Below, piece by piece: positions 7,807 through 16,498 of a stretch of DNA of 64,000 bases (positions within the stretch are counted from its first letter, which is position 1; each line of letters opens with the position of its first letter). The notes below the pieces were generated by a model that had not been told where the DNA came from, searched no databases, and worked only from the letters and a program-made list of their open reading frames with translations. The position numbers were made by a program, and so were the translations under genes. This stretch comes from CALVLD01 sp964467585 (GTDB taxonomy: Bacteria > Bacillota > Clostridia > Christensenellales > CAG-138), in contig CAYXRF010000002.1 in the NCBI GenBank assembly GCA_964467585.1, forward strand, positions 1-64,000, in the 5' to 3' direction.

Positions 7807-9639
7807 ATGAAGAAAACATTTGCAATCATTCTTGCATTGACGTTCGTTCTCAGTATGTCGATAGGTCTTGTCGCCTGCAACAACACTGAGAACCCCGTTG
7901 TTGAAGATGATCTGTCCGGAACCTACGACATCACAGTTTGGGTTAGCGAGCTTGAGGGTGTTAAGGAGCTTACTGCCACGCAGATTGACGCGTTTGAAGC
8001 CGCCAATCCCGGTATCGTCATCAACGCAACCGTTGAGGGCGTAAGCGAGGGTGAATCCGCGACTCAGATGATCACAAGCGTTGAAGACGGCGCTGACATA
8101 TTCTGCTTTGCGCAGGATCAGCTTGCGCGTCTTGTTATGGCAGGCGCTTTGAATAAGCTGGGCGATGCAACCGCCGCTACCGTTACTGCGAATAACGACG
8201 CGGGCGCTGTTTCCGCCGCGTCTGTGGGCGGCAGTCTGTACTGCTTCCCCCTCACCTCCGATAACGGCTACTTCATGTTCTACGACAAGAGCGTTATCCC
8301 CGAGGAACACCTTGATTCTCTTGAGGATATCATTGCTGACTGCGAAGCCGCAGGCAAAATGTTCTCGTTCGAGCTTGAAGGTTCCGCATGGTATAATGCG
8401 TCCTTCTTCTTTGGCACAGGATGCGTTTCCAATTGGGTGACGGATATCGATGGTAACTTCACCGCCGTTAACGACACATTCAACTCCGATAAGGGTCTTA
8501 TCGCCCTGAAGGGTATGCAGAAGCTTTTGAAGTCCTCCTGCTACAACAACTCCAGTGCGCACGCAGACTTTTCCGCCGCGGTACCCTCTGCTGTTGTTGT
8601 CAGCGGCACATGGGGCACCTCAATTGCGCAGACGGTTCTGGGCGACAACTTTGGCGCTGCCGACCTGCCCTCCTTCACAGTTGACGGAACAACCTATCAT
8701 CTTGGTTCCTACTCCGGCAACAAGCTTCTCGGCGTTAAGCCGCAGGTTGACGTTAAGAGGGCGGCCGTCCTCCAGCAGCTTGCGCTTTATCTCACCGGTG
8801 AAGCCTGCCAGCAGGAAAGGTTTACCCAGTTCGGTTGGGGTCCCTCCAACAAAAATGTTCAGGATACAGACGCCGTTAAGAGCGACATAGCCCTCTCCGC
8901 GCTTGCTGCACAGAGCGAGTATGCTGTTCCTCAGGGTCAGATTCACGGCAGCTGGTGGGATATCGGCAAGGTTTACGCAACCACCGCAAGGACTGCCACC
9001 ACCGATCAGGAGCTTCTTGACGCTCTTGCTGCATATCAGTCTTCAATCGAAGCATTGATTTCAATGCCCGTTGACGAAAAGGAAGCCTTCACCGTTATCG
9101 GCGCCTTTGCCGGAACAAACTGGGATACCGATATTGCCATGGTTCAGAATCCTGAAGGCACATGGTATTCCGATGTTATAGATTTTGCCGCGGGCGATGA
9201 GTTCCAGGTACGTCAGGGCAAGTCTTGGGACGTTCAGTTCGGCGCTGTCGGCGACGACGGATTAAGCACGAAGAATAACTTTGTTGTTGAAACCGCAGGC
9301 AAGTACTTTGTCAAGCTGGTGTTCGACTCAGCTGCAGGCACAGGTGTGGTTTCTCTTGAAAAGACAAACCCCAACGTTGGCTTCACGGTAATAGGCAGCA
9401 TCAATGGTGACGGTTGGACGATTGATCTTCCCATGGAGATTCAAGACGATGGCAGCTGGCTCACCACCGAAGCTTACACGCTTGCTGTTGGCGACGAGTT
9501 TAAGGTTCGCCAGGGCTTTAACTGGGATTGCGCATACGGTACTGACGGCAACAACTATGTTGTTGAAACCGAAGGCACATACTTCATTAAGCTCGTTTTC
9601 GACGGCGAAACAGCCACGATTGAGCTTATCCCCGCCTAA
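7807..9639 (+). CDS. Sugar ABC transporter substrate-binding lipoprotein with two C-terminal SusE/SusF-like domains
   Basis: Extracytoplasmic receptor of a maltose-type (CUT1) importer, 610 residues. The ATG at 7807 is chosen because it begins a clean lipoprotein signal ending in LVAC and is preceded by GAGGAG; a longer frame upstream has no signal character. Residues about 35-420 are a family 1 solute-binding protein (YDITVWVSELEG; ALNKLGD; MITSVEDGADIFCF). Two homologous ~85-residue repeats follow, at 428-515 and 526-610. Both start FTVIG, share GDEFxVRQG and a W-D aromatic position, and end with a YFxKLVFD strand. They resemble SusE/SusF or CBM26-like starch-binding modules. The usual family length is about 420-450, so the C-terminal extension is the odd feature. 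First gene of the transporter operon. Confidence 0.9.
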   Translation: MKKTFAIILALTFVLSMSIGLVACNNTENPVVEDDLSGTYDITVWVSELEGVKELTATQIDAFEAANPGIVINATVEGVSEGESATQMITSVEDGADIFCFAQDQLARLVMAGALNKLGDATAATVTANNDAGAVSAASVGGSLYCFPLTSDNGYFMFYDKSVIPEEHLDSLEDIIADCEAAGKMFSFELEGSAWYNASFFFGTGCVSNWVTDIDGNFTAVNDTFNSDKGLIALKGMQKLLKSSCYNNSSAHADFSAAVPSAVVVSGTWGTSIAQTVLGDNFGAADLPSFTVDGTTYHLGSYSGNKLLGVKPQVDVKRAAVLQQLALYLTGEACQQERFTQFGWGPSNKNVQDTDAVKSDIALSALAAQSEYAVPQGQIHGSWWDIGKVYATTARTATTDQELLDALAAYQSSIEALISMPVDEKEAFTVIGAFAGTNWDTDIAMVQNPEGTWYSDVIDFAAGDEFQVRQGKSWDVQFGAVGDDGLSTKNNFVVETAGKYFVKLVFDSAAGTGVVSLEKTNPNVGFTVIGSINGDGWTIDLPMEIQDDGSWLTTEAYTLAVGDEFKVRQGFNWDCAYGTDGNNYVVETEGTYFIKLVFDGETATIELIPA

Positions 9640-9659
9640 TTAATCATTTGCACCGATTG

Positions 9660-9693
9660 GGGTCATCTTGGGGTTTATCCCTCAGGATGACCC
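9660..9693 (+). promoter_or_regulatory. Intercistronic stem-loop between binding protein and permease genes
   Basis: A 14-bp stem (G9660-G9673 with C9680-C9693, two G-U pairs) and a 6-nt loop follow the binding-protein stop by 20 bp. There is no U-run after it, so it is not a clean terminator. Such hairpins commonly protect upstream mRNA or attenuate, giving more binding protein than permease. Confidence 0.6.
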
Positions 9694-9744
9694 TTGTCTC
9701 AGGGACGCCTATACGGCATATACGATGACTCCGAAAAAGGTATT

Positions 9745-9787
9745 AAGGAGGGTAGTATAAACAGTGACTGTTTATATTTGACGCATG
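9745..9787 (+). promoter_or_regulatory. Shine-Dalgarno separated from its start codon by a perfect hairpin
   Basis: AAGGAGGG (9745-9752) is 32 nt upstream of the ATG at 9785, too far for normal initiation. Between them lies a perfect 9-bp inverted repeat (TATAAACAG 9756-9764, TGA loop, CTGTTTATA 9768-9776), extendable to 11 bp by one G-U and one A-U pair. If folded, the unpaired distance from SD to ATG becomes about 7 nt, the optimum. The nearest upstream in-frame GTG (9764) is blocked by a TGA at 9779. Confidence 0.55.
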
Positions 9788-11314
9788 AGAAAGCTAACTG
9801 ATTTGGAGTACCTTGAGCTTAGCGGCATAAGAAAGCTGTTGTACAACGTTTTGTCATTCATCCTCAGTATCCCGAACCGATTCTGCCGCTTGGGAATAGC
9901 CATTTGGAATGGCATTAAAAAGCTTGGCATTGGCATCAAGGACGAAATACTTGATATAATCAATACCTTCAGAAAAGGCTCGTGGAAAACTAAGGTATCA
10001 TTTTTTATAATGGGCTTCGGTAATATCAGCCGTGGGCAGATAATGCGCGGGCTGATGTTTTTTGTATTCGAGGCCGTGTTTGTCGCCTACATGGTTTTGT
10101 TTGGCGGACATTGGCTCGGAAAGTTTGGAACACTTGGCACTGTGTCGCCTCATGACGAGTATAGTCCTATACTCGACGCCTATTACCGTGTTGATGGCGA
10201 TGATTCCTTCAAAATACTGCTCTATGGTCTGCTGACAATATTCTTTATAATTGCATTTGTATATACATGGAGGCTTAACGTCAAACAAAACCGCATATCT
10301 GAGGAGATACTCGCAAGCGGCAAAAAGCTGAAAAGCGGCAAGGACGATATACATTCGCTTGTTGACGATCAGTTCCATAAAACGCTGCTTGCTCTTCCTC
10401 TCACCGGTATTTTGATTTTTACCGTTATGCCTATCATTTTTATGATACTTGTTGCGTTCACCAATTATGAGGGAGCGCATGATGGTTACAGCAACCTTTT
10501 TACATGGGTTGGATTGCAAAATTTTAATGAGTTAATTGGCGGCGGGGGTTCTTCAAGCAATCTTTCATATACCTTTGGAGAAATATTGTCTTGGACGCTT
10601 ATCTGGGCGGTTTTTGCAACGTTTACAAACTATTTCTTGGGTATGCTCGTTGCCATAATGATAAACAAAAAGGGCATTCGCCTCAAAAAGCTTTGGCGAA
10701 GCATACTCGTATTAACAATCGCAATACCACAGTTTGTTTCTCTGTTGTATGTTTCAAAGCTTTTTGCAAAAAACGGTATAGTTAACGGTCTGCTTCTCAA
10801 TTGGGGGTGGATTACGCAGCCCATCGGTTTTTGGACTGACCCAACGCTTGCAAGGATAATGGTAATTGTGATTAACATATGGATAGGCATACCCTATCTG
10901 ATGCTTATCGCCACAGGAATACTTATGAATATTCCTCGTGATTTATATGAATCCGCAAAGATTGACGGTGCGAACACATTCCAGCAATACACAAAAATTA
11001 CTCTGCCGTATATGCTGTTTGTTACCGGACCATATCTTTTGACGAGCTTCGTCAGCAACATAAACAACTTCAACGTCATATATCTGTTGACATACGGTCA
11101 GGCGGTGGCGAATCCCGCACTTTCAACAAGCGGCGGCAGCGCAACGAGCGTTGACCTGCTGATAACATGGCTGTTTAAGATAACGCAGGAGGCGACAAGC
11201 AACTACAAGCTTGTGGCTGTTATCGGCATTTTGATTTTTGTTGTCGTTGCAGGCATTTCACTTATCGTGTACAATGTTATTCCTTCAACAAGAAATGAGG
11301 AGGATTATTCATAA
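9785..11314 (+). CDS. Sugar ABC transporter permease (MalF-like)
   Basis: Inner-membrane subunit of the CUT1 importer, 509 residues. It has a long N-terminal extension (residues 1-195) with two predicted membrane segments (about 90-110 and 140-160), as in MalF proteins. The six-helix permease core follows. The cytoplasmic coupling (EAA) motif is visible as ESAKIDGANTFQQYTKITLP at about 390-410. The ATG at 9785 is the only sensible start, but its SD is far upstream behind a hairpin (see separate entry). The stop codon overlaps the next ATG by one base. It pairs with the MalG-like protein and the downstream ATPase. Confidence 0.92.
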   Translation: MRKLTDLEYLELSGIRKLLYNVLSFILSIPNRFCRLGIAIWNGIKKLGIGIKDEILDIINTFRKGSWKTKVSFFIMGFGNISRGQIMRGLMFFVFEAVFVAYMVLFGGHWLGKFGTLGTVSPHDEYSPILDAYYRVDGDDSFKILLYGLLTIFFIIAFVYTWRLNVKQNRISEEILASGKKLKSGKDDIHSLVDDQFHKTLLALPLTGILIFTVMPIIFMILVAFTNYEGAHDGYSNLFTWVGLQNFNELIGGGGSSSNLSYTFGEILSWTLIWAVFATFTNYFLGMLVAIMINKKGIRLKKLWRSILVLTIAIPQFVSLLYVSKLFAKNGIVNGLLLNWGWITQPIGFWTDPTLARIMVIVINIWIGIPYLMLIATGILMNIPRDLYESAKIDGANTFQQYTKITLPYMLFVTGPYLLTSFVSNINNFNVIYLLTYGQAVANPALSTSGGSATSVDLLITWLFKITQEATSNYKLVAVIGILIFVVVAGISLIVYNVIPSTRNEEDYS

Positions 11315-12189
11315 TGGGCGTATATGGTGGAAAAACGCATATGGGGCTGCGTTCAAAAACGAGAATTTCGAATACCGTTATCTACATAATCCTTGTTATT
11401 ATGATGTTGATTTGGCTGATTCCGTTTGTCTGTATACTGCTTGAGTCCTTCCGCGTTGAAAGCACTCAGCAGGTCGGCTATATTATTCCGAAGCAATGGG
11501 GATTCGACAATTATATCAACCTTTGGAAAAAGACTGATTTTAAGGTTTGGTATTTCAACACTTTTATTATCGGGCTTGTTGTGGCTGTGCTTCAAATGGT
11601 ATTTGTGCTGAGCACAAGCTACACTCTTTCACGCATGAGGTTTAAGGGCAGAAAAGGACTGATGAATCTCATACTCATCCTTGGTATGTTCCCCGGTTTT
11701 ATCACAATGATAGTGTTGTACAAGGTTTTGAGTGGGCTTGGAATGACAGGCGCAAATGCAATCTATGGGTTGATACTTGTTTACAGCGCCTCAAGCGGAA
11801 TGGGTTACTATGTTTCAAAAGGTTTCTTCGACACCATACCACGTTCGCTTGACGAGGCGGCGCGTGTTGACGGAGCGACAAGGCTTCAGGTTTTTACAAA
11901 AATAACCTTGCCATTGGCAAAGCCAATAATTATCTATACTGTGTTGACAGCGTTTATGGCTCCTTGGGGCGATTTTATGTTTGCCAAATACATATCGCAC
12001 AACACAAGCATGGGAATGACGGTCGCGGTGGGCTTGCAGGGTATGATTTCAACGCCTGCATCCCTTGCAAACAATTATACCGAGTTTTGCGCCGGGGGCG
12101 TATTGGTGGCGATACCCATTACTATTTTGTTTATGCTTCTCCAGAGGTACTATGTTGAAGGCGTAACCGGCGGCGCCGTGAAAGGATAA
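11314..12189 (+). CDS. Sugar ABC transporter permease (MalG-like)
   Basis: Second membrane subunit of the importer, 291 residues with six hydrophobic helices. The EAA coupling motif is LDEAARVDGATRLQVFTKIT at about residues 177-196, followed by LPLAKPI as in MalG. AGGAGG lies 10 nt before the ATG, and the start shares one base with the stop of the MalF-like gene, so the two are coupled and made in equal amounts. The C terminus is short, as usual for the family. Substrate cannot be told from this subunit; context suggests beta-galacto- or malto-oligosaccharides. Confidence 0.93.
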   Translation: MGVYGGKTHMGLRSKTRISNTVIYIILVIMMLIWLIPFVCILLESFRVESTQQVGYIIPKQWGFDNYINLWKKTDFKVWYFNTFIIGLVVAVLQMVFVLSTSYTLSRMRFKGRKGLMNLILILGMFPGFITMIVLYKVLSGLGMTGANAIYGLILVYSASSGMGYYVSKGFFDTIPRSLDEAARVDGATRLQVFTKITLPLAKPIIIYTVLTAFMAPWGDFMFAKYISHNTSMGMTVAVGLQGMISTPASLANNYTEFCAGGVLVAIPITILFMLLQRYYVEGVTGGAVKG

Positions 12190-12200
12190 GGTGATATACC

Positions 12201-13325
12201 ATGGCAACTGTTAAGCTTAATAACGTAAAAAAGGTATACGGAAAAAATGTTGTCGCTGTCGATGATTTCAGTCTCGATATTGCCGATAAGGAGTTTATCG
12301 TGTTCGTTGGTCCGTCAGGCTGCGGCAAATCCACTACTTTGCGAATGATTGCCGGTCTTGAGGAAATTACCGAAGGCACGATTGAAATTGACGGCGTGGT
12401 GGTAAACGATCTTCAGCCTAAGGATCGTGATATAGCTATGGTGTTTCAGAACTATGCGCTCTATCCGCATCTTACCGTGTTTGAAAACATGGCGTTCAGT
12501 TTGCGCCTCAAGAAGGTTCCTCAGAACATAGTCTATGAACGGGTAACTGAAGCGGCTGAGATTCTCGGCATAACCGACTATCTCATGCGCAAACCACGCG
12601 AGTTGAGCGGCGGGCAAAAACAGCGTGTAGCAATTGGCAGAGCAATGGTGCGCGATTCAAAGGTTTTCCTTATGGACGAGCCGCTGTCAAACCTTGACGC
12701 AAAGCTCCGCAATCAAATGCGCGCCGAGATCATACTTCTTCGTCAAAAGATTGATACAACATTCATCTATGTTACGCATGACCAAACCGAAGCTATGACG
12801 CTTGGCGACAGGATTGTCATAATGAAGGACGGGCTAATTCAGCAGGTCGGCACTCCCACACAGGTTTTTGATATGCCCGATAACCTGTTTGTTGCTGAGT
12901 TTGTTGGCGCGCCTAAGATGAACACATTCAATACCACACTCACTAACACCGGAGGAAAGTATTATGTCCGGCCTTACGGAGCCTCGATTGAAGTTACCGG
13001 CAGCAAGGCGGAAGCCCTGCAAAAAATGCATATCGGCACAAGAGAAATTACACTCGGCGTTCGTCCTGAGCATATAAAGCTTACCACAAGGGACAATCGT
13101 TCAGCGATTGCCTGCAGGGTTGAAGTCAACGAGATGATGGGCGGAGAGATTCATCTTCACGTTATTGCTCCCGATGGCGACAAGGTTATAATCAGAGTCC
13201 AAACATTGGATCTGACCGATGAGATGAAAAAGGATCTCGTGTACGGTAAAACCATATACTTCACATTTGAAGGTCGTGCAATGCACTTTTTCGATGCGGC
13301 AACGCAAAAGAATCTGCTTTGTTGA
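12201..13325 (+). CDS. Sugar ABC transporter ATPase (MsmX/UgpC family)
   Basis: The ATP-hydrolysing subunit, 374 residues. Walker A is GPSGCGKST at about 37-45, Q-loop VFQNYALYP, signature LSGGQKQRV at about 134-142, Walker B VFLMDEPLSNLD, and the switch His in YVTHDQTEAM. The C-terminal third forms the TOBE/OB regulatory domain typical of MalK/MsmX proteins (LGVRPEHIKL). It lies 11 bp after the MalG-like gene, with SD AAGGTG. In many Bacillota one such ATPase serves several importers, but here it is encoded in the operon, making a complete importer set. The last gene of the operon; a hairpin follows. Confidence 0.95.
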   Translation: MATVKLNNVKKVYGKNVVAVDDFSLDIADKEFIVFVGPSGCGKSTTLRMIAGLEEITEGTIEIDGVVVNDLQPKDRDIAMVFQNYALYPHLTVFENMAFSLRLKKVPQNIVYERVTEAAEILGITDYLMRKPRELSGGQKQRVAIGRAMVRDSKVFLMDEPLSNLDAKLRNQMRAEIILLRQKIDTTFIYVTHDQTEAMTLGDRIVIMKDGLIQQVGTPTQVFDMPDNLFVAEFVGAPKMNTFNTTLTNTGGKYYVRPYGASIEVTGSKAEALQKMHIGTREITLGVRPEHIKLTTRDNRSAIACRVEVNEMMGGEIHLHVIAPDGDKVIIRVQTLDLTDEMKKDLVYGKTIYFTFEGRAMHFFDAATQKNLLC

Positions 13326-13372
13326 GCTGACGACGTTTAATCGCTCGGCGTCTTGAATTTTTTTGCATCGTA

Positions 13373-13419
13373 TATCCGCCATATCAACTCAGCTATGCTG
13401 TGCTTTGGTATGGCGGATA
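13373..13419 (+). terminator. Stem-loop downstream of the transporter operon
   Basis: TATCCGCCATA (13373-13383) pairs perfectly with TATGGCGGATA (13409-13419); the stem extends inward to 15 bp. The following bases (ACAGTATTTTGTTT) are only moderately T-rich, so it may be an inefficient terminator or 3'-end protector. A T7 run at about 13358-13364 precedes it. Confidence 0.5.
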
Positions 13420-13462
13420 ACAGTATTTTGTTTAGATATTTGGCTTTGGAGATATACACAGC

Positions 13463-14113
13463 ATGAAAACAAACCTTAAGCTTATTGCCGCCGTTGTTGT
13501 TAACGGATTGATAATCGTTTTTGAAGTATTGGGGTTGATTTTAAGTATTGACGATCATGGGTTAGCGATGTTTCAATTCTATACGCAGGATTCAAACTAT
13601 TTTGCGCTTGTTGCAAGTGTTTTGTTCGAAATATATGCCGTTCGCAAGCTTCGCGGTCGTGGCGATATTCCCGGGTGGATCTCAACTGTCAGGTATATGG
13701 CAACCTGTTGTTTGACGTTGACATTTCTTGTGGTGATATTCGTACTTGCTCCTATGGGCAATTGGACATATTTTGTTCCGATGTTGACTTACGGTTCAAT
13801 GCTGTATCATCATTTGCTCTGCCCCATCCTTTCAATTGTGTCGCTTATTGTGTTTGAAAGTACATGCCGTCCACCCAAAAACCGTATACTCATCGCAACG
13901 ATACCAACTGTCGCATATGCGATAATCGCAATTATTTTGAATTTGACCGGCACGCTCCACGGTCCATATCCTTTTCTTTATGTCTATGAGCAGCCCGTAT
14001 GGCTTTCAATCGTATGGCTTTTTGTGATACTTGGCATGGCTCTGCTTATAGCATGGCTGCTTTGGCTTTGCATGGCGAAAGCGCGCAGCGCGAAAGGATC
14101 TTCAAATGAATGA
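13463..14113 (+). CDS. Six-helix membrane protein, Pr6Pr/FAR-17a-like
   Basis: A 216-residue integral membrane protein with six hydrophobic segments. The stretch FYTQDSNYFALVAS after the first helix, WTYFVPMLTYGSMLYHHLLCPI in the middle and GPYPFLYVYEQP before the last helix match the pattern of the Pr6Pr (FAR-17a/AIG1-like) family, which has no settled function in bacteria. Start ATG 13463 is preceded by TTGGAG. Its stop overlaps the start of the broken methyltransferase-like gene by 8 bp, so they were probably co-transcribed. Function unknown; family call moderately sure. Confidence 0.8.
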   Translation: MKTNLKLIAAVVVNGLIIVFEVLGLILSIDDHGLAMFQFYTQDSNYFALVASVLFEIYAVRKLRGRGDIPGWISTVRYMATCCLTLTFLVVIFVLAPMGNWTYFVPMLTYGSMLYHHLLCPILSIVSLIVFESTCRPPKNRILIATIPTVAYAIIAIILNLTGTLHGPYPFLYVYEQPVWLSIVWLFVILGMALLIAWLLWLCMAKARSAKGSSNE

Positions 14114-15056
14114 TACTGCGATATTTGACTTTTATATAAGTTTTCGATACCTTGATTCAAGCGCATACTTTTATGACGCCCATTACGCACATTTTGAGGT
14201 CGGATGCATACATGGATAAGCTTCGTATCAATGAATGCAATTCGATTTTGTTCTCGCGCCTAAGCGATTATTTCAGCAATTATGCTGATTGTATAACCGA
14301 AAGCATGGTTGCGGAGACCATGCGCGGCTGTGGTATGTCAGTCTTATCAGCGTTTAGCACCCTTGCCGCGGGCGCGTTTGACTTGTACGATCAGCGCGAC
14401 ATTATGGATAACTACATCAGATGGATTTTCAAGCTGCAAAGCGCCGATGATTATCGCTCTGATCCGTACTACAATGTTGTATCTGATAAAAGCGGTGCTT
14501 TCGGCGATTGGCGTCTAGGAACGCGTGCGTTTAATCCGTTTGAAGCATTTGTGTACAATGATATAATTCGTTTATCTGATGGAAGGTTGCTCCCGCAGAT
14601 AGGTTTTTTACAGAAAGATTTGAATATCCGTGCATAAGTCAAAATGGGCGCGAGTGGATGACGCTGTCGCCAAACGAGATCAACACCATGCGTAAGCCCG
14701 TTTCAGAGGCGTTTGGCAATGTAACAACATATGGGCTTGGGCTGGGCTATTTCGCTTTTATGTGTATGCTGAAGCCGTGCGTCAGCTCTGTTACGGTGAT
14801 TGAAAGTGAAATTGACGCCATATCGCTGTTCAAGTCCGTTATGCTTCCGCTGTTTCCCAAAGGATGCAGGCTGAACATTATACATGCAGATGCTATGGAT
14901 TACGCAAAAGAAGCGCATCCATGCGATTATGTATTTGCGGATATCTGGCATGACCCAACAGATGGCATTCCTATATATCTGAGGTTAAAGTCGTTGGAGC
15001 AAAGCGGCGTCATGTATTCATATTGGATTGAAGAAACCCTCAAATGCTATCTGTAA
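14106..15056 (+). pseudogene. SAM-dependent methyltransferase-like gene broken by two apparent frameshifts
   Basis: Three pieces in different frames read as one ~316-residue protein. Piece 1 (14106-14219) starts at an ATG with AAAGGATC upstream and reads MNDTAIFDFYISFRYLDSS then YFYDAHYAHFEV. Piece 2 (from about 14215 to 14610) starts DKLRINECNSILF. Piece 3 (from about 14604 to 15056) reads FEYPC then NGREWMTLSPNEI and a Rossmann-like YGLGLGYFAF, VTVIESEID and ADIWHD, as in class I methyltransferase or spermidine-synthase-like folds. One extra base near 14213 and one T missing from the T6 run at 14604-14609 would restore the frame. It could be a true pseudogene or sequence error. The second site (T TTT TTA) is also a classical -1 slippery heptamer, but two breaks make decay or error likelier. 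Confidence 0.65.
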
Positions 15057-15069
15057 GCAGATTATTCAA

Positions 15070-15129
15070 AAAGCGATCGCCTCAACGATGCTGTTTCTCA
15101 ATTTCGCTCCGTTTTTCGGCGACCGCTTT
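15070..15129 (-). terminator. Probable terminator of fprA
   Basis: Read on the minus strand, AAAGCGGTCGCC (15129-15118) pairs with GGCGATCGCTTT (15081-15070), 12 bp with one G-U, large loop, followed directly by TTTTTGAATAAT. It lies 31 bp beyond the fprA stop, in the convergent gap with the pseudogene. Confidence 0.5.
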
Positions 15130-15159
15130 AATGTTTCTTTCTAATCCATGTGATTTAGG

Positions 15160-16341
15160 TTATTCCGTTGGTTTTGACAAGCTTGCTATCTCACGAGCTA
15201 AAAGCCGCATCTCGTCAAGGTTGTCATCGCTTAATGTTGAGAGTATTGTTACGGTATTCTCAATTTCATTAATGTCCTTCATATTTGCAACGATTGCCTT
15301 CATGGCTCTGGCGGCGCATGGCGCCCATGTGCCGTTTTCGATATAAGCGATGGTGCGGCGGCGATAGTTTTTGTGCTCCAACCGATTCAGAAAATCCGCC
15401 ATACACTGAAAAACACCGCCGTCATACGATGAAGACATAACGATCATGCTGCTATAGCTGAATGCGTCCGCAACCGCTTTTGACATATCGTACCTTGCAA
15501 GGTCAACAACGTGGACGTCCTCTACCCCTTCATCTTTGAGCATATCCGCCATAACACGCGCAGCGTTTGCGGTGTTTCCGTGAATTGATGCAAACGCTAT
15601 CAATACTCCGTCCTTTTCGGGCGCAAAGCTGCTCCAAGTATTATACTTTTCAACATAATACGGAAGGTTGTTGTCAAGAACACGACCATGCAGCGGACAT
15701 ATCGTGCGTATATCCAGAGTTGCTGCTTTTTTAAGAAGCGACTGCACTTGAACTCCGTATTTGCCGACAATATTTATATAGTATCTGCGCGCTTCATCTA
15801 ACCAGTCACCGCTGTCATCAGGTGCGCCGAATGTGCCAAATGCATCCGCTGAAAACAATATTTTTTCTGCCTGCTCATATGAAACCATAACCTCAGGCCA
15901 ATGCACCATAGGCGCCATGATAAACTTGAGCGTGTGTGTTCCAAGACTTAACGTGTCACCGTCTTTAACGGTCAAGTGTGGATTTGGAAGCCCTTTTCTG
16001 TTATATTGTGCAAGCATTCTAAACGTTTTGTCGTTGCCGACCAAAGTCATATGCGGGAAAAGCTCCGCGATTTTCGCAACGCTTGATGAGTGATCAGGCT
16101 CCATATGCGAAATAATTAGATAATTCGGCACTCTGCCTTCAAGCGTCATTTGAACGTTTTTAATCCATTGCTCGCCCATTCGCGCATCAACCGCATCCAT
16201 CACCGCTATCTTTTCATCCATTATTATGTATGAGTTGTATGATATTCCGTTTGGAATTTGGTATTGTCCTTCAAACAGATCTAACGTTGTATCGGTGACA
16301 CCGACGCAAATAACGCTTTCGGATACTCTTTTGCTGTTCAT
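15160..16341 (-). CDS. FprA-type A flavoprotein (flavodiiron O2/NO reductase)
   Basis: Flavodiiron proteins reduce O2 to water or NO to N2O in the cytoplasm and protect anaerobes. Residues 1-250 are a metallo-beta-lactamase-like domain with the diiron ligands H79-x-E81-x-D83-H84 (HMEPDH), the downstream Asp in FSADAFG and His in CPLHGRV. The His in VHWPEV matches the conserved loop. A flavodoxin domain follows (about 255-390) with the FMN phosphate loop ASIHGNTANAA. The start was chosen at ATG 16341, 7 nt from GGAGG; the ATG just upstream (16344) is 4 nt from it, and a longer frame to 16446 has no SD. No C-terminal rubredoxin, so an external electron donor is needed. Confidence 0.95.
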   Translation of the reverse strand: MNSKRVSESVICVGVTDTTLDLFEGQYQIPNGISYNSYIIMDEKIAVMDAVDARMGEQWIKNVQMTLEGRVPNYLIISHMEPDHSSSVAKIAELFPHMTLVGNDKTFRMLAQYNRKGLPNPHLTVKDGDTLSLGTHTLKFIMAPMVHWPEVMVSYEQAEKILFSADAFGTFGAPDDSGDWLDEARRYYINIVGKYGVQVQSLLKKAATLDIRTICPLHGRVLDNNLPYYVEKYNTWSSFAPEKDGVLIAFASIHGNTANAARVMADMLKDEGVEDVHVVDLARYDMSKAVADAFSYSSMIVMSSSYDGGVFQCMADFLNRLEHKNYRRRTIAYIENGTWAPCAARAMKAIVANMKDINEIENTVTILSTLSDDNLDEMRLLAREIASLSKPTE

Positions 16342-16389
16342 CATGTTGCCTCCACATTTATTCACTATGGCACTTTTGTCCACGGGCTT

Positions 16390-16418
16390 ATTATACCACA
16401 TCACACGCCCTTTAGAAA
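16390..16418 (-). promoter_or_regulatory. Predicted extended -10 promoter of fprA
   Basis: On the minus strand TATAAT (16395-16390) is preceded by TGTGG, forming an extended -10, with a weak TTTCTA at the -35 position (16418-16413) at 17-bp spacing. It is about 45 bp upstream of the start codon. Confidence 0.5.
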
Positions 16419-16498
16419 CCGCTCTTATGTATAATGCAAAGCACAATTAGCCGCGCTGAGATCCATGCAAACAATTATCGTCAATAATCGCAAATGAG

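Noticed and set aside
7759..8562. Minus-strand 267-aa frame opposite the binding-protein gene
   Set aside because: No homology or SD; it overlaps a clear lipoprotein gene on the other strand and is an antisense shadow.
14604..14612. Programmed -1 frameshifting as the sole explanation for the broken methyltransferase-like gene
   Set aside because: A second break near 14213 needs a +1 change, and no well-placed stem or SD stimulator is seen. Kept as a secondary idea only.
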